Assembly: GCF_900109785.1 (NCBI RefSeq)
Contig: NZ_FOBH01000011.1
Coordinates: forward strand, 1 to 64,000
Source of the DNA: Nitrosovibrio tenuis
Lineage (GTDB): Bacteria; Pseudomonadota; Gammaproteobacteria; Burkholderiales; Nitrosomonadaceae
Direction: 5' to 3'
Length of the DNA: 64,000 nucleotides
Of the stretch, positions 29,333 through 40,455 are shown one piece after another; the first letter of the stretch is position 1; every line of letters starts with the position of its first letter. Both the position numbers and the translations under genes were made by a program. Under the pieces are notes generated by a model. It saw nothing but the letters and a program-made list of their open reading frames with translations, had not been told where the DNA came from and did not search any database.

Positions 29333-31030
29333 TTGAAAGATAAGCTTGCGACCGACTCTCCCGCACCGTCCGCTTCCAATTTCATTCGCAGCATCATCGA
29401 TGAAGACAATCGCACTGGCAAGTGGAACGGGCGAGTCGAAACCCGTTTTCCACCAGAACCCAACGGCTATTTACATATCGGGCATGCTAAAAGCATTTGC
29501 TTGAACTTCGGTCTTGCCCAGGAATATAACGGAATATGCCATCTGCGCTTCGACGATACCAATCCGGAAAAGGAAGAGCAGGAATATGTCGATTCGATAT
29601 GTGAGTCCGTCAGATGGCTTGGCTTCGAGTGGGGCACGCACCTTCACTACGCTTCCGATTATTTCGACAAGCTTTACGAATGCGCCGAATACCTTATCAG
29701 GCAAGGCAAGGCATATGTGGACAGTCTTACTGCCGAGGAGATTCGCGCGCTCCGCGGCACCCTGACCGAGGCTGGGGAGAACAGCCCATACCGCGAACGC
29801 ACCATCGAAGAAAATCTTGAATTGTTTCGCCGAATGAAATCCGGAGAATTTCCCGATGGCAAGCACGTCCTTCGCGCCAAAATCGACATGGCTTCTCCCA
29901 ACATCAACCTGCGCGACCCAGTCCTCTACCGTATTCGCCATGTTCGCCATCACCGCACCGGGAATACGTGGTGTATCTACCCCATGTATGATTACACCCA
30001 TTGCATTTCCGATGCGCTGGAGAAAATAACGCATTCGCTTTGCACACTTGAATTCGAGGATCACCGTCCGCTTTATGACTGGGTATTGGATCAATTGGCA
30101 GATGTGGTGCCATGCCATCCGCAGCAAATAGAATTTGCGCGGCTCAATCTCACCTATACCGTGATGAGCAAACGCAAACTGATTGAACTGGTTGAGGATG
30201 GGTTCGCCGATAGCTGGGATGATCCCCGCATGAATACGCTGGCAGGCGTGCGGCGCCGAGGATATACCCCGGAGTCCATCCGCCTCTTCGCCGAACGGAT
30301 CGGGGTCAGCAAAGCCGACTCCTGGATCGATATGGGTGTGTTGGAAGATTGCCTTCGCGAAGACCTGAATGAGCGTGCCCCCCGACGCCTCGCCATCCTA
30401 GAGCCAGTGAAGGTCATTATCGACAATTATCCGGAAAACGGCGTGGAAGACTGTTTAGCGCCGAACCATCCGCAAAAGCCCGAGTGGGGGAATCGCGTAA
30501 TACCTCTGTCAAAAGAGATCTATATCGAACGCAACGATTTTATGGAATCGCCGCCGAAAGGCTACTTCCGCCTCTCGCCGGGCGTCGAAGTCCGGCTGCG
30601 CTATGCTTATGTAATAAAGTGCACGAATGTGGTAAAAAATGCCGATGGTGAAGTCATGGAAATTCACTGTACCTATGACCCTGGCACCAAGAGTGGCACA
30701 GAGGGAGCGGACAAGCGCAAGGTCAAGGGGAATATTCACTGGCTCTCCGCCATACATGCGCAGCAAGCCGAAGTACGGCTTTATGACCGTCTGTTTACCC
30801 ATGCTCATCCCGACGCAGGAGGCCAGGATTACAAAGGTTTTCTCAATCCCCACTCCAAGAAGGTTATTACCGCCTATGTGGAACCCTCGCTCAGCCGGGT
30901 TCAGCCGGAAGAACGCTTTCAATTCGAGCGCCACGGGTACTTCGTCGCCGACCATAAGGATACTGTGCCGGGGAAGCCGGTGTTCAACCGTGCGGTGACG
31001 CTGAGGGATTCATGGGGAAAAGCCGGGTAA
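29333..31030 (+). CDS. glnS: Glutaminyl-tRNA synthetase
   Basis: A class I aminoacyl-tRNA synthetase of 565 residues that charges tRNA-Gln. The HIGH motif is [14 protein letters not shown], the KMSKS-type motif is VMSKRKL, and [14 protein letters not shown] binds tRNA. The C-terminal anticodon-binding beta-barrels are present. The start is a TTG at 29333 after GAGAGG, because a stop codon closes the frame just upstream. A direct enzyme means glutamine charging here need not rely on transamidation. Confidence 0.96.
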   Translation: MKDKLATDSPAPSASNFIRSIIDEDNRTGKWNGRVETRFPPEPNGYLHIGHAKSICLNFGLAQEYNGICHLRFDDTNPEKEEQEYVDSICESVRWLGFEWGTHLHYASDYFDKLYECAEYLIRQGKAYVDSLTAEEIRALRGTLTEAGENSPYRERTIEENLELFRRMKSGEFPDGKHVLRAKIDMASPNINLRDPVLYRIRHVRHHRTGNTWCIYPMYDYTHCISDALEKITHSLCTLEFEDHRPLYDWVLDQLADVVPCHPQQIEFARLNLTYTVMSKRKLIELVEDGFADSWDDPRMNTLAGVRRRGYTPESIRLFAERIGVSKADSWIDMGVLEDCLREDLNERAPRRLAILEPVKVIIDNYPENGVEDCLAPNHPQKPEWGNRVIPLSKEIYIERNDFMESPPKGYFRLSPGVEVRLRYAYVIKCTNVVKNADGEVMEIHCTYDPGTKSGTEGADKRKVKGNIHWLSAIHAQQAEVRLYDRLFTHAHPDAGGQDYKGFLNPHSKKVITAYVEPSLSRVQPEERFQFERHGYFVADHKDTVPGKPVFNRAVTLRDSWGKAG

Positions 31031-31208
31031 GAGCAGCGATTTTGGCCTCAATGCGTCAGGCCATAGTTCACATGCAGATGCAATGTGGTTATAATGAAGT
31101 TCCTTTTCCATGGGTTGCCCGGGCGCCACTTTATTACGCCGGTGCTGCTGCCTGATAAAGCTTCCCTTTCACATATTTTTTCGCTAGCATATAATATTAC
31201 TGTTGAGA

Positions 31209-31230
31209 AATTGGCAACGAATTGGCAACG
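31209..31230. repeat. Perfect 11-bp tandem duplication upstream of trxA
   Basis: AATTGGCAACG occurs at 31209-31219 and 31220-31230 without mismatch, in the glnS-trxA spacer. Confidence 0.85.
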
Positions 31231-31310
31231 TAATGTCAGACTGAAATCAATATCCTCGGTTTGCGCCCACCCCCCTAGCCTCAATACATTAACTTTTGAA
31301 TGAGAGCCTC

Positions 31311-31637
31311 ATGAGTCAGCATATTCATTCCGTCTCCGATGGAACATTTGAAACCGAAGTATTGCAGTCAGCCGTACCTGTGCTAGTGGATTATTGGGCG
31401 GAGTGGTGTGGGCCGTGCAAGATGATCGCACCCATCCTTGATGAGGTTGCGAAGGAATATGGAGGCCGTTTGAAAGTAGCTAAGCTCAATATTGATGAAA
31501 ATCAGGCTACGCCGCCAAAATACGGCATTCGGGGTATTCCTACGCTCATGCTGTTCAAAAATGGTAATATCGAGGCAACGAAGGTTGGCGCTCTATCCAA
31601 GTCCCAGCTGACTGCATTTATTGACAGTCATATCTAA
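31311..31637 (+). CDS. trxA: Thioredoxin
   Basis: A 108-residue cytoplasmic dithiol reductant. The active site is Trp32-Cys33-Gly-Pro-Cys36 (EWCGPCKM), with the buried Asp27 and cis-Pro in [11 protein letters not shown]. The ATG at 31311 gives the standard length; an in-frame ATG five codons upstream is less likely. It precedes rho, the usual trxA-rho-rpmE order. Confidence 0.97.
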   Translation: MSQHIHSVSDGTFETEVLQSAVPVLVDYWAEWCGPCKMIAPILDEVAKEYGGRLKVAKLNIDENQATPPKYGIRGIPTLMLFKNGNIEATKVGALSKSQLTAFIDSHI

Positions 31638-31776
31638 ACACGCTAATCTTATAGCTGTCTCCCTAAAGCGGAATCCGAGCCAATTCGCCGCTTCTAATTC
31701 TAGCCCTGCCCCATCAGTTTCCCCCAACGTTCTCTGACGCGTTACGTTTCCCGTTCTTCACCCGCGAGTTTCACTC

Positions 31777-33036
31777 ATGCATCTATCCGACCTCAAGAAC
31801 TTCCATGTCACCGAACTGGTAGAGATGGCCATCGCCAATGAAATCGATGGTGCCAACCGTCTGCGAAAGCAGGATCTCATTTTCGCACTGCTGAAAAACC
31901 AAGCGCGGAAAGGCGAAAGTATTTTCGGCGAAGGTACTCTGGAAGTCTTGCAGGATGGCTTCGGTTTCTTGCGTTCACCGGATACGTCATATTTGGCCGG
32001 ACCTGATGACATTTATGTCTCGCCCAGCCAGATAAGGCGCTTCAACCTGCATACGGGGGACTCGATTGAAGGCGAAATCCGTACCCCAAAAGATGGCGAA
32101 CGCTATTTTGCCCTGGTCAAGGTGGATAAGGTCAACAGCGAACCGCCGGAAAACTCCAAGCATAAGATACTGTTTGAAAATCTCACCCCGCTATTCCCCA
32201 CCGGACGGTTGCAGCTTGAGCGCGACATCAAAGCCGAAGAAAACATTACCAGCCGCATCATCGACCTCATCGCTCCCATTGGCAAGGGGCAGCGCGGCCT
32301 GCTGGTAGCAAGCCCAAAATCGGGAAAAACGGTCATGCTTCAACATATCGCCCACGCGATCGCGGCCAATCACCCTGACGTTATCCTAATGGTATTGCTG
32401 ATAGACGAGCGCCCCGAAGAAGTCACCGAGATGATCCGCTCGGTCAGAGGCGAAGTTATTTCTTCCACGTTTGATGAACCCGCCGTACGCCATGTGCAAG
32501 TTGCCGACATGGTAATTGAAAAGGCGAAGCGGCTGGTAGAGCATAAGAAGGATGTTGTCATACTGCTGGACTCGATCACGCGTCTGGCGCGTGCATACAA
32601 TACGGTTGTGCCCGCTTCCGGTAAAGTATTGACTGGCGGCGTCGATGCCAACGCATTGCAGCGCCCCAAGCGGTTTTTTGGTGCAGCGCGGAATATCGAA
32701 GAAGGCGGGTCTCTTACCATCATCGCCACCGCGCTGGTTGATACCGGCTCGCGCATGGATGACGTCATCTACGAAGAGTTCAAAGGCACCGGCAACATGG
32801 AAATCCACCTTGACCGACGCATGGCGGAAAAACGCACCTACCCCGCGATCAACGTCAACCGCTCTGGTACGCGCAGGGAAGAGTTGCTGATCAAGCCGGA
32901 GGTACTGCAGAAGATCTGGGTGCTACGCAAACTGCTCTACCCCATGGACGACATGGAAGCAATGGAATTTCTGCTCGACAAGATCAAGGCCACCAAAAAC
33001 AACGCGGATTTCTTCGACTCGATGCGGCGGGTATAG
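31777..33036 (+). CDS. rho: Transcription termination factor Rho
   Basis: A hexameric RNA helicase of 419 residues, full length. The N-terminal RNA-binding domain ([20 protein letters not shown]) leads to the ATPase with Walker [11 protein letters not shown], Walker [15 protein letters not shown] and the R-loop [12 protein letters not shown]. Rho usually represses itself in its leader; the 139-bp spacer from trxA could hold this, but nothing decisive is visible. Confidence 0.97.
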   Translation: MHLSDLKNFHVTELVEMAIANEIDGANRLRKQDLIFALLKNQARKGESIFGEGTLEVLQDGFGFLRSPDTSYLAGPDDIYVSPSQIRRFNLHTGDSIEGEIRTPKDGERYFALVKVDKVNSEPPENSKHKILFENLTPLFPTGRLQLERDIKAEENITSRIIDLIAPIGKGQRGLLVASPKSGKTVMLQHIAHAIAANHPDVILMVLLIDERPEEVTEMIRSVRGEVISSTFDEPAVRHVQVADMVIEKAKRLVEHKKDVVILLDSITRLARAYNTVVPASGKVLTGGVDANALQRPKRFFGAARNIEEGGSLTIIATALVDTGSRMDDVIYEEFKGTGNMEIHLDRRMAEKRTYPAINVNRSGTRREELLIKPEVLQKIWVLRKLLYPMDDMEAMEFLLDKIKATKNNADFFDSMRRV

Positions 33037-33177
33037 ATACACCTCGTGCTTGAGAAGACCCTTGCTCACTCAGGACACTCTTGTTGCAAACCACCACCCG
33101 ATTATAAGATAATATACGTTTTTTCCGCTCGTCCGCCACTCATGTTGCCGGGCGATGCAGCTCAAGGATTAATTGCC

Positions 33178-33402
33178 ATGAAAGTAGCCATTCACCCGAA
33201 TTATCAGGAAATTACCGTCACCTGCAGTTGCGGCAACACGTTCCAGACACGTTCCACCATGACCAAGCCGTTGCATATCGAAGTTTGCTCGGTGTGCCAT
33301 CCGTTCTATACCGGCAAGCAAAAAATAGTCGATACCGCCGGGCGGGTTGAAAAATTCCGTCAGAAATACGGTAAAAAGCCTGAAAAACAGGCAACAGCTT
33401 GA
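33178..33402 (+). CDS. rpmE: 50S ribosomal protein L31 (zinc-binding form)
   Basis: A 74-residue protein starting [20 protein letters not shown], with AAGGA upstream. Cys16, Cys18, Cys37 and Cys40 mark the C+ zinc-binding paralogue, which in many bacteria is swapped for a C- form under zinc starvation. [20 protein letters not shown] is typical. It closes the trxA-rho-rpmE group and has its own terminator. Confidence 0.96.
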   Translation: MKVAIHPNYQEITVTCSCGNTFQTRSTMTKPLHIEVCSVCHPFYTGKQKIVDTAGRVEKFRQKYGKKPEKQATA

Positions 33403-33490
33403 TCCACTTCGCCTTGGGTTTTCCGTTTGATCTGTAGCGAAGGAACACACTGGAGTTATGAAGAAAATAAATGGGCATTAGGGGCAACTG

Positions 33491-33522
33491 AAAGGGCAGC
33501 TTCAAGCTGCCCTTTCGTTTTA
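33491..33522 (+). terminator. Intrinsic terminator after rpmE
   Basis: AAAGGGCAGC (33491-33500) pairs perfectly with GCTGCCCTTT (33506-33515) over a 5-nt loop, followed by CGTTTT. It lies 89 bp past rpmE. Confidence 0.88.
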
Positions 33523-33651
33523 ATGACTTTTATTTTCCGCGACAAATGCTCCCATGAGGATCAAAGGGACCAAACAGCACCTTTCGAATCATCTTTCCCG
33601 GAATGGTATCTGTAGGCGCTGAGCGCAAGCACAGCAACTCCGCGACTCTGA

Positions 33652-34314
33652 CTACGCAGTTTGCGCCAAAAGTGGATAATCGGTAATTACCCCATCCACG
33701 CCCAATTCCCGGCAATTGTCGTGCTCCGTTTTAGTCACCGGACCGTACACAAAATTGCGAAAGCCATTCTCGGCCGCCTGCTTCAACAGAACACCATCCA
33801 GAACCTCATAGTCCCACACAATATGGTTGATCCTGGGATTGCCGTTAGCGTTGAAATCAGCCAGCAGGGAATCCAGCGTCCGCGGCCGATGAGCCAACAG
33901 GAAGCCGCAATTGACTTTAAGCAAGGACGCGCAGACCGCCACCAGGTCATGGCAGAAGGATGTGATGATAATACGGTGGCGGGCCTGATGCTTTTTAATC
34001 ACGCTTATCACTGAAGACAGCGTCGCCGAGGATTTGATCTCGATATTCCAGAGGATGTCGGGAAAGCTTTCCAGCGCTTCATCCAAGGTCGGTATTTCAT
34101 GGCCGAGAATCTGTTCAATTTCAGCTCGGGTAAGATTGGCCACTGCCTCGCCGGATGGCGCCACGCGATCATGGATCAATATGGGCAGACCATCGCGGCT
34201 GATGCGCACATCGGTTTCGATACCGTTGGCGCCTACCGTTACTGCCGCTTCAAAGGCCGCCAAGGTGTTTTCAGGAACTGCGGCGTGATAGCCGCGATGA
34301 GCGAGTATCAACAT
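33652..34314 (-). CDS. ugpQ: Glycerophosphodiester phosphodiesterase
   Basis: A 220-residue cytoplasmic GDPD that splits glycerophosphodiesters to glycerol-3-phosphate and an alcohol. The catalytic LAHRGYHAAVPENTLAAF near the start, then GIETDVRISRDGLPILIHD, provides the His pair and metal-binding Glu/Asp residues. VDGVITDYP closes the barrel. There is no signal peptide, fitting UgpQ rather than GlpQ. It is followed by an alpha/beta hydrolase on the same strand. Confidence 0.93.
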   Translation of the reverse strand: MLILAHRGYHAAVPENTLAAFEAAVTVGANGIETDVRISRDGLPILIHDRVAPSGEAVANLTRAEIEQILGHEIPTLDEALESFPDILWNIEIKSSATLSSVISVIKKHQARHRIIITSFCHDLVAVCASLLKVNCGFLLAHRPRTLDSLLADFNANGNPRINHIVWDYEVLDGVLLKQAAENGFRNFVYGPVTKTEHDNCRELGVDGVITDYPLLAQTA

Positions 34315-34351
34315 AATTTAGTGTTGGGGTAAGCAGGATTTCGACGCCATT

Positions 34352-35182
34352 TCATCTCAGGTTCATGCGAATAAATTCATCCAGTGCATCCGCCCATTCT
34401 TTCCTCATGAAAATGAACCCATTGTTATGCCCGCCCTGCAACTCAAGAAACTGCTTGGGATGCGGTGCCGCCTCATACAATGCCTGACCCTGCGTGAACG
34501 GCACGATTTCATCACTCGGACTATGCGCGACGAAAACTGGACTGGTAACTGACCTCAGGGACTCCAGAGTGTTGTATTCGAAGCGGGACAGCAACCGCAC
34601 TGGCAAGAATGGATAAAGTTTTGCTCCCATGTCCGGTATCGAAGTGAATACGGAAGCCAGCACCAGCAATGCGGGTCGTTCCCTCACTGCGAGCCACGCA
34701 GCAACCGCGCCCCCAAGGGATTCACCGAACAATACGATGCGGTCGGGCTGGGTGTTCCGTTTTTTCGTAAGATATTCCCATGCGGCCTGAGCATCACGAT
34801 AAGTGCCGGGTTCTGAAGGCGCCCCGGTGCTATCCCCATAGCCGCGGTAATCGAAAATGAATGTATTGTAATGAAGCCTGTGAAACATCGAAACGTATTC
34901 CATACGATGAGAAATGTTGCCGGCATTGCCATGAAAAAACAGCACCGTTCCTGTTGCGGCAGGCGCCGGCACAAACCAGCCGTGCAGCGTTTCACCATCA
35001 ACAGTGGAAATTTCGACGGGCTCGTAGGCGAGCCCCGCATCAACAGGCGTTATGGCAATGTGACGGCCGTAATCGGGATAATAGATGAGGCGCGATTGGA
35101 AAAAAAACAGGACCCCTGCCAGTAAGACATAAGCAATCACGGCCATGACAGCGAAGTTGAATAGCATACGCAGGGGCGGCAT
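34352..35182 (-). CDS. Membrane-anchored alpha/beta hydrolase (ABHD17/Bem46-like)
   Basis: A 276-residue serine hydrolase. One N-terminal membrane anchor (about residues 8-29) precedes the hydrolase fold. [14 protein letters not shown] forms the oxyanion region, [12 protein letters not shown] holds the nucleophile Ser, SPSDEIVPF the Asp, and GGHNNGF the His. Substrate is unknown; the fold and HGNAGN motif match the Bem46/ABHD13 group. It is divergent from ppa. Confidence 0.85.
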   Translation of the reverse strand: MPPLRMLFNFAVMAVIAYVLLAGVLFFFQSRLIYYPDYGRHIAITPVDAGLAYEPVEISTVDGETLHGWFVPAPAATGTVLFFHGNAGNISHRMEYVSMFHRLHYNTFIFDYRGYGDSTGAPSEPGTYRDAQAAWEYLTKKRNTQPDRIVLFGESLGGAVAAWLAVRERPALLVLASVFTSIPDMGAKLYPFLPVRLLSRFEYNTLESLRSVTSPVFVAHSPSDEIVPFTQGQALYEAAPHPKQFLELQGGHNNGFIFMRKEWADALDEFIRMNLR

Positions 35183-35217
35183 GGATTGAAATTGGGTTTG
35201 ATCCTCGGACTCGGGGT

Positions 35218-35223
35218 TATAAT
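35218..35223 (+). promoter_or_regulatory. -10 box (TATAAT) for ppa
   Basis: A perfect TATAAT lies 37 bp before the ppa start. A TTTGAT about 15 bp upstream is a poor -35. AGGA at 35250-35253 is a suitable ribosome-binding site. Confidence 0.5.
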
Positions 35224-35259
35224 AGACAGTTCTTTAGTTGCAAGGAGCCAGGAACACAA

Positions 35260-35808
35260 ATGAATCTCGATCGGGTCAATTCTGGCCGTGACGTGCCCAA
35301 TGATTTCAACGTCATCATAGAAATACCTATGAACGCCGATCCCATCAAATACGAAGTAGACAAGGAAACAGGCGCGATGTTTGTTGATCGTTTCATGTCA
35401 ACGTCCATGCACTACCCTTGCAACTATGGTTATATCCCTCATACGCTTTCGAAAGATGGTGATCCGGTGGATGTGCTGGTTATCTCGCCGGTGCCGCTCA
35501 TCTCCGGCGTAGTCGTGCGTTGCAGGCCGCTGGGCATGTTGACCATGACCGATGAGGCCGGCGAAGACGCCAAAATATTGGCTGTGCCTATCGACAAGCT
35601 GTGCGGTCTCTATCGTAAGAAAAAGTCCTATGACGATTTGCCTGAACTGGTGCTTTCACAAATCGCGCACTTTTTTGCTCACTACAAAGACCTGGAATCC
35701 GGCAAATGGGTCAAGATAAAAGGATGGGTCGGAGTCAAGGGAGCGACAGCCGAGATTATGGGCGGGGTCAAGCGCTATAACTCGGCCAAGAAGAAACCGA
35801 TGTTCTGA
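35260..35808 (+). CDS. ppa: Inorganic pyrophosphatase
   Basis: A 182-residue family I pyrophosphatase that hydrolyses PPi from biosynthesis. The early [39 protein letters not shown] with the metal-binding DGDPVDVLV, and [13 protein letters not shown] are all conserved. It has its own promoter. Confidence 0.96.
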   Translation: MNLDRVNSGRDVPNDFNVIIEIPMNADPIKYEVDKETGAMFVDRFMSTSMHYPCNYGYIPHTLSKDGDPVDVLVISPVPLISGVVVRCRPLGMLTMTDEAGEDAKILAVPIDKLCGLYRKKKSYDDLPELVLSQIAHFFAHYKDLESGKWVKIKGWVGVKGATAEIMGGVKRYNSAKKKPMF

Positions 35809-36000
35809 GAGACAGGAGTGAATATGTTATCAGCTTCCGCGGAGCAAGCAGCTTAGACAAATACGGGAAAGGGTTCCATGCGGTGCAGCGCTTTGCCGCT
35901 GGTTTTGACTGATTCCGGGGCTAAGCCCTCAATGACGCAATGCGTCTATTTCCTGACCTTGCAAAGGGTTGGACGATGCGAAGCATAAAGCCTTGAAAAG

Positions 36001-36612
36001 ATGAGCTGGCTTGAACCGATAAAACTGGAGGGGACTGTTGTAACGCTTGATCCCCTCGGCATGGATCATGTCGAACCCTTGAAGTCCGCAGTGAGGGACG
36101 GAGAATTTTGGAAACTCTGGTTTGCCAACGTCCCCTCCCCGGATGACATGGAAAACTATGTAGCTAAAGCCATCGAGAATGCAAAAAAAGGCCATACCGC
36201 ATATGCTGTCAGGCTTAACGATACCAACAGAATCGTGGGCACTACACGTTTCTATAATGTGGACGAAACCAACAGAAGGCCAATGCTCGGCTATACCTGG
36301 TACGCAAGATCAGCCTGTAAAACAGGCGTAAATACCGAAAGCAAGTTTTTGCTCCTTCAATATGTTTTTGAGCAAAAAGCAGCCATTGCGGTAGAGTTTC
36401 GAACGCATTACTTCAACCAGGTTTCCAGAGCCGCAATTGAACGACTTGGCGCCAAACAGGACGGCATTTTACGGAGTCATCAAGTAATGCGTGATGGCTC
36501 CATCCGTGATACGGTCGTCTATTCAATACTTCAGCATGAATGGCCTTCGGTGAAAAACAACCTGTTGAGCAAACTCCTGCTGAACGGTGACGGTACCCAT
36601 CGCGCTTCCTGA
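36001..36612 (+). CDS. GNAT-family N-acetyltransferase (RimJ/RimL type)
   Basis: A 203-residue acetyltransferase. It starts MSWLEPIKLEGTVVTLDPLG. The fold is recognisable in GHTAYAVRLNDTNRIVGTTR, the GYTWYARSACKTGVNTESK acetyl-CoA region, and FRTHYFNQVSRAAIERLGAK. The canonical RGKG-like loop is altered (ACKTGVN). Target is unknown; the RimJ/RimL group includes protein N-terminal and small-molecule acetyltransferases. No strong ribosome-binding site is seen. Confidence 0.85.
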   Translation: MSWLEPIKLEGTVVTLDPLGMDHVEPLKSAVRDGEFWKLWFANVPSPDDMENYVAKAIENAKKGHTAYAVRLNDTNRIVGTTRFYNVDETNRRPMLGYTWYARSACKTGVNTESKFLLLQYVFEQKAAIAVEFRTHYFNQVSRAAIERLGAKQDGILRSHQVMRDGSIRDTVVYSILQHEWPSVKNNLLSKLLLNGDGTHRAS

Positions 36613-36859
36613 CCCCCTCACAACGCCTCTGTTAAGCCAAAACTCCCCCTAAAAAACTCCCCTACCTGGACGGGTCAATCCGGTGAATCGTATCAGTGGA
36701 ATTCCCCCAAACCGTTTCTCATGCCTGGATGGGCCTGCCCTTACTGTACGTTACTTCTGGTCCAGACTATACTGAGTTTTCGGAACTTCAAAAGCGTAAA
36801 AGTCATCCAACTATGTCAGAAACCGGCAACGTTTCATAACTGCTGCCAATGGGTGAACG

Positions 36860-37579
36860 ATGAATCGGCGAAAAATGCTTGCGCTGCTCGGTGCTACCGG
36901 CATAACCATGCTTAATGGACATTCGTCGGCTAGCTCTGGCGACGGGGAGGTAACTCGAAAAATGTTCTCTTGTATCGCAACACCCCAGCAGACGGAGGGA
37001 CCCTACTTCGTTGATGAGCATTTACGTCGCGCGGATATCCGTTCCGATCCTTCCGATGGTTCGATAAAGGAAGGGTTGCCGCTCACGCTCGATATACGCG
37101 TCTTTTCGGTAGGCAAGACCGGCTGCAAGCCGCTCGTCGGCGCTGTGGTGGATATCTGGCATTGCGACGCCCAGGGGATCTATTCAGATGTCATGGATAG
37201 TCATTTTAATACCGTTGGAAAAAAATTCCTGCGTGGATATCAAATCACGGACACAAACGGCGGCGTGCGATTTACCACGATTTATCCCGGATGGTACCCG
37301 GGCAGAACGGTTCATATTCATTTCAAGATCCGTACCGACCCGAAAACGATGCAGGCCTACGAGTTTACGTCGCAATTTTACTTCGATGATTTAATTACGG
37401 ACCGGGTGCATGAGCAGCCGGCTTATGCCAGAAAAAACCCGCGGCCATCCAGAACGAGAAATGAAGACGACAGCATATACCTGCGAGGAGGAAACCAACT
37501 CATGCTCAAGCTAGCCCAGGTCGACCAGGGTTATACCGGATCGTTCGACGTCGGGCTTGAGATGGGCTACGCGAAATAG
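36860..37579 (+). CDS. Exported intradiol ring-cleavage dioxygenase
   Basis: A 239-residue protein related to protocatechuate/catechol intradiol dioxygenases. The non-haem Fe(III) ligands are predicted as Tyr108 (GIYSDV), Tyr146 (YPGWY), His152 and His154 (HIHFK), all present. The N-terminus MNRRKMLALLGATGITML carries twin arginines before a hydrophobic stretch, suggesting Tat export. Most such enzymes are cytoplasmic in catabolic operons; no aromatic-degradation gene is nearby. Substrate is unknown. It is convergent with lon. Confidence 0.85.
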   Translation: MNRRKMLALLGATGITMLNGHSSASSGDGEVTRKMFSCIATPQQTEGPYFVDEHLRRADIRSDPSDGSIKEGLPLTLDIRVFSVGKTGCKPLVGAVVDIWHCDAQGIYSDVMDSHFNTVGKKFLRGYQITDTNGGVRFTTIYPGWYPGRTVHIHFKIRTDPKTMQAYEFTSQFYFDDLITDRVHEQPAYARKNPRPSRTRNEDDSIYLRGGNQLMLKLAQVDQGYTGSFDVGLEMGYAK

Positions 37580-37610
37580 TTCATACGCTCGCACGGGGGT
37601 CGTCCCATGC

Positions 37611-39986
37611 TCAGACCAGCTTGAACTCAGACCCGGCGCGCCGGGCGCCCCGCTGACCCAGCGATGCCTGGATCGCATCATCCACCGTTTCAAGAAAAAT
37701 AAATTGCAATGAGGCACGCGCCGCTTCCGGTACCTCACGCAGATCTTTCTCGTTGCGCGCCGGCAGCAGCACCGCACGCAGACCTGCGCGTTGCGCGGCA
37801 AGCACTTTCTCCTTGATGCCCCCTACAGGCAGTACCAGACCGCGCAAACTGATCTCGCCAGTCATGGCCACATCGTGATGCACTGGCCGGTCGGTAAAAA
37901 GCGAAGCAAGCGCTATGAACATAGCCACCCCGGCGCTTGGGCCATCTTTTGGAATGGCACCTGCCGGCACGTGCACATGCACGTCGAAATAATCGAATGT
38001 TGATGCAGGAATATTGAGATCGTCCGCACGCGCTTTCATCAAGGTGAGCGCCGCCTGAGCGCTTTCCTTCATGACGCCGCCGAGCTGTCCGGTCAGAATC
38101 AGTTGCCCGCGCCCGCTCACTCGGGTCGCTTCAATAAAAAGAATATCGCCGCCTACGGGTGTCCATGCCAGACCGGTGGCCACACCTGGCAGGCTGGCGC
38201 GCAACCCGATCTCATGCTCGTATTTCGCGGGGCCGAGTATGGCATCCAGATCCTCCGCATCGACACGCACCTGGACCTGCGCATTCTCGGCGACACGCAT
38301 GGCGGCATGGCGCATGACGCGACCGATCTCACGTTCGAACTGGCGTACGCCGGCCTCACGGGTGTAATTCGCAATAATACTCTCCAGTGCCGCGACCGTT
38401 ATTTCGCATTGCCCTTCGCTCAAACCATTGGCCTCGCGTTGCCGGTTCACCAGGTAGCGCAGCGCAATCTGAAGTTTTTCCTCGCGCGTATAGCCTGGCA
38501 GGTCAATTATCTCCATGCGGTCGCGCACGGGAGGCGGCACGTTATCAATTACATTGGCCGTGGCGATGAAGACAACACGGCTCAGATCAAAAGGCACACC
38601 TAAATAATTGTCGCGGAAAGTAGAGTTCTGCTCCGGGTCCAGCACTTCGAGCAATGCGGCCGATGGATCGCCATGAAGACTGGCAGACATTTTGTCGACC
38701 TCGTCTAGCATCATGACACAGTTGCGGGCTTGGGCCTTGCGCAGGCTCTGCATGATGTTTCCCGGCATCGCGCCGATATATGTGCGGCGGTGGCCGCGCA
38801 TTTCGGCCTCGTCGTGCACACCGCCCAATGACACACGCACGAATGGCCGCTGCAATGCACGCGCGATACTTTGACCGAGAGAAGTTTTGCCAACTCCAGG
38901 CGGTCCGACGAAACACAGGATCGGCGCGCGTCCCTGCGGTTTTAACTTTTGTACCGCCAGGAATTCGACAATGCGTTGCTTGACACGCTCAAGCCCGAAG
39001 TGATCCGCTTCCAGAATCTGGCGTGCGGCATCCAGATCAATCGGTGTATCAGCCGGCAACCGCCAGGGCAGCTCGGTCATCCACTCAAGATAAGTGTGCA
39101 GCATCGAATATTCGCTCGATGCCGCAGGCATTCTCTGTAGCCGCTGCAACTCTTTACGCGCCTGCGCTTCGATTTCCTCAGGCATGCCGGCTTTGTCGAT
39201 AGCCTCGCTCAGCTTGGCAATTTCCTCATCGTCGCCTTCAGTTTCACCAAGCTCTTTCTGAATCGTTTTCAATTGCTCACGCAACAAAAATTTGCGTTCG
39301 CGGTCTTCAAGTTGTTCTTTAGTACGTTCGCCAATTTCGTGCGACAGCCTGAGTACTTCGATCCGTCGCGACAGAATCTGGAGCACTTTCTGTAACCGTT
39401 CTTCGGTACTCACGGTTTCCAGCAATACCTGCTTCTCATTCACTTCGGTATCGAGAAGACTGGCGACTATATCTGCGAGATGCGATGGTGCACGCGCGGC
39501 TTGCAGCGCATGCGCGAGTTCCGCGGGCACACCGGGCAACAGCGACAGAATCTCGACCGCACGCTCGCGCAGTTGCATGGCAAGCGCCTCCGCCTCGGTC
39601 GACACCTCTGACGGTTCCGCGATATGGCGTATACGGGCGGCCAAAAACGGATATCCCTCCACCAGTTCTTCGATGACGAAGCGCTCGTTGCCCTGGCATA
39701 CTGCATGACGAAGCCCATCAGAGGATGCGAGATGGCGAACGACACTGACCACTGTACCCATGTTGAACAACGCATCCAGCCCGGGATCGTCCAGGGCCGG
39801 ATCCCGTTGCAAAACGATGCCTAGCGGGGCGTTAGCGCGCAGCGCATGCTCCAGCGCGGCAATCGATTTCGCACGCCCGACGGTGACGGCAGTCAATACA
39901 TGGGGAAACAATACTACGTTGCGCATGGGCACCAGCGGGATGACGTCCTCGGGTAATTCGTGCCTGGCTACGATAAGCTCTCCCAT
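37611..39986 (-). CDS. lon: ATP-dependent protease Lon
   Basis: A 791-residue LonA protease that degrades misfolded and regulatory proteins. The N-terminal substrate domain precedes the AAA+ module (Walker [15 protein letters not shown]). The protease domain has the catalytic Ser684 ([11 protein letters not shown]) and Lys725 (GGIKEKVL). GAGGGAG five bases upstream of the ATG is a good ribosome-binding site. I could not confirm a heat-shock promoter upstream. It stands alone, without clpX/clpP. Confidence 0.96.
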   Translation of the reverse strand: MGELIVARHELPEDVIPLVPMRNVVLFPHVLTAVTVGRAKSIAALEHALRANAPLGIVLQRDPALDDPGLDALFNMGTVVSVVRHLASSDGLRHAVCQGNERFVIEELVEGYPFLAARIRHIAEPSEVSTEAEALAMQLRERAVEILSLLPGVPAELAHALQAARAPSHLADIVASLLDTEVNEKQVLLETVSTEERLQKVLQILSRRIEVLRLSHEIGERTKEQLEDRERKFLLREQLKTIQKELGETEGDDEEIAKLSEAIDKAGMPEEIEAQARKELQRLQRMPAASSEYSMLHTYLEWMTELPWRLPADTPIDLDAARQILEADHFGLERVKQRIVEFLAVQKLKPQGRAPILCFVGPPGVGKTSLGQSIARALQRPFVRVSLGGVHDEAEMRGHRRTYIGAMPGNIMQSLRKAQARNCVMMLDEVDKMSASLHGDPSAALLEVLDPEQNSTFRDNYLGVPFDLSRVVFIATANVIDNVPPPVRDRMEIIDLPGYTREEKLQIALRYLVNRQREANGLSEGQCEITVAALESIIANYTREAGVRQFEREIGRVMRHAAMRVAENAQVQVRVDAEDLDAILGPAKYEHEIGLRASLPGVATGLAWTPVGGDILFIEATRVSGRGQLILTGQLGGVMKESAQAALTLMKARADDLNIPASTFDYFDVHVHVPAGAIPKDGPSAGVAMFIALASLFTDRPVHHDVAMTGEISLRGLVLPVGGIKEKVLAAQRAGLRAVLLPARNEKDLREVPEAARASLQFIFLETVDDAIQASLGQRGARRAGSEFKLV

Positions 39987-40455
39987 GGCGACTCCCTCGG
40001 CTATAAAAAAAGGTTTCTAGATTACTTGCGCGGAAGCTCCCGCTCGCGCTGCCGTCCTTCCGCGATCCCGTCATTCAAGAAAGATGACAGGCAACCGTTG
40101 CAGTAGAATTATCCGATGCAGTTATCCCTTATCCCAGTCTAGCACGGAGCGACCTCACGTCAACCCGATCAGCTTTTAATATCGGACTCGCCCAACTCCA
40201 GCAGCCTGGCAAAGCCTGATCAATGGCGATCTCCGCAATGGCGATCTCCATTTGCCAAACTGGACGATATGCACCCCCCCCAGAGCGGGCATCTTACATA
40301 GCACGTGTTACCCAGGACATTGCATACCCGGCACCGACTCCATACAATCGGAAACAGGGCAACAGCACCGTAGTGCCCCAGCCGTTTGTTGAACGGCCAA
40401 CCTCCCCGGATAAGAGAAATCTGGGGTTCATCAATCATCGTGCAGGGGTCCTCCG
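39987..40455. other. 469-bp spacer between divergent lon and the cupin gene
   Basis: No gene is supported. It contains a 15-bp tandem duplication at 40221-40235/40236-40250 (CAATGGCGATCTCC, 14 of 15 matches). A CTTGAA on the minus strand near 40075 is the only trace of a heat-shock -35 and has no matching -10. Confidence 0.55.

Noticed and set aside
39987-40140. Heat-shock (sigma-32) promoter for lon
   Set aside because: A CTTGAA is present on the minus strand but no CCCCAT-like -10 at the right distance.
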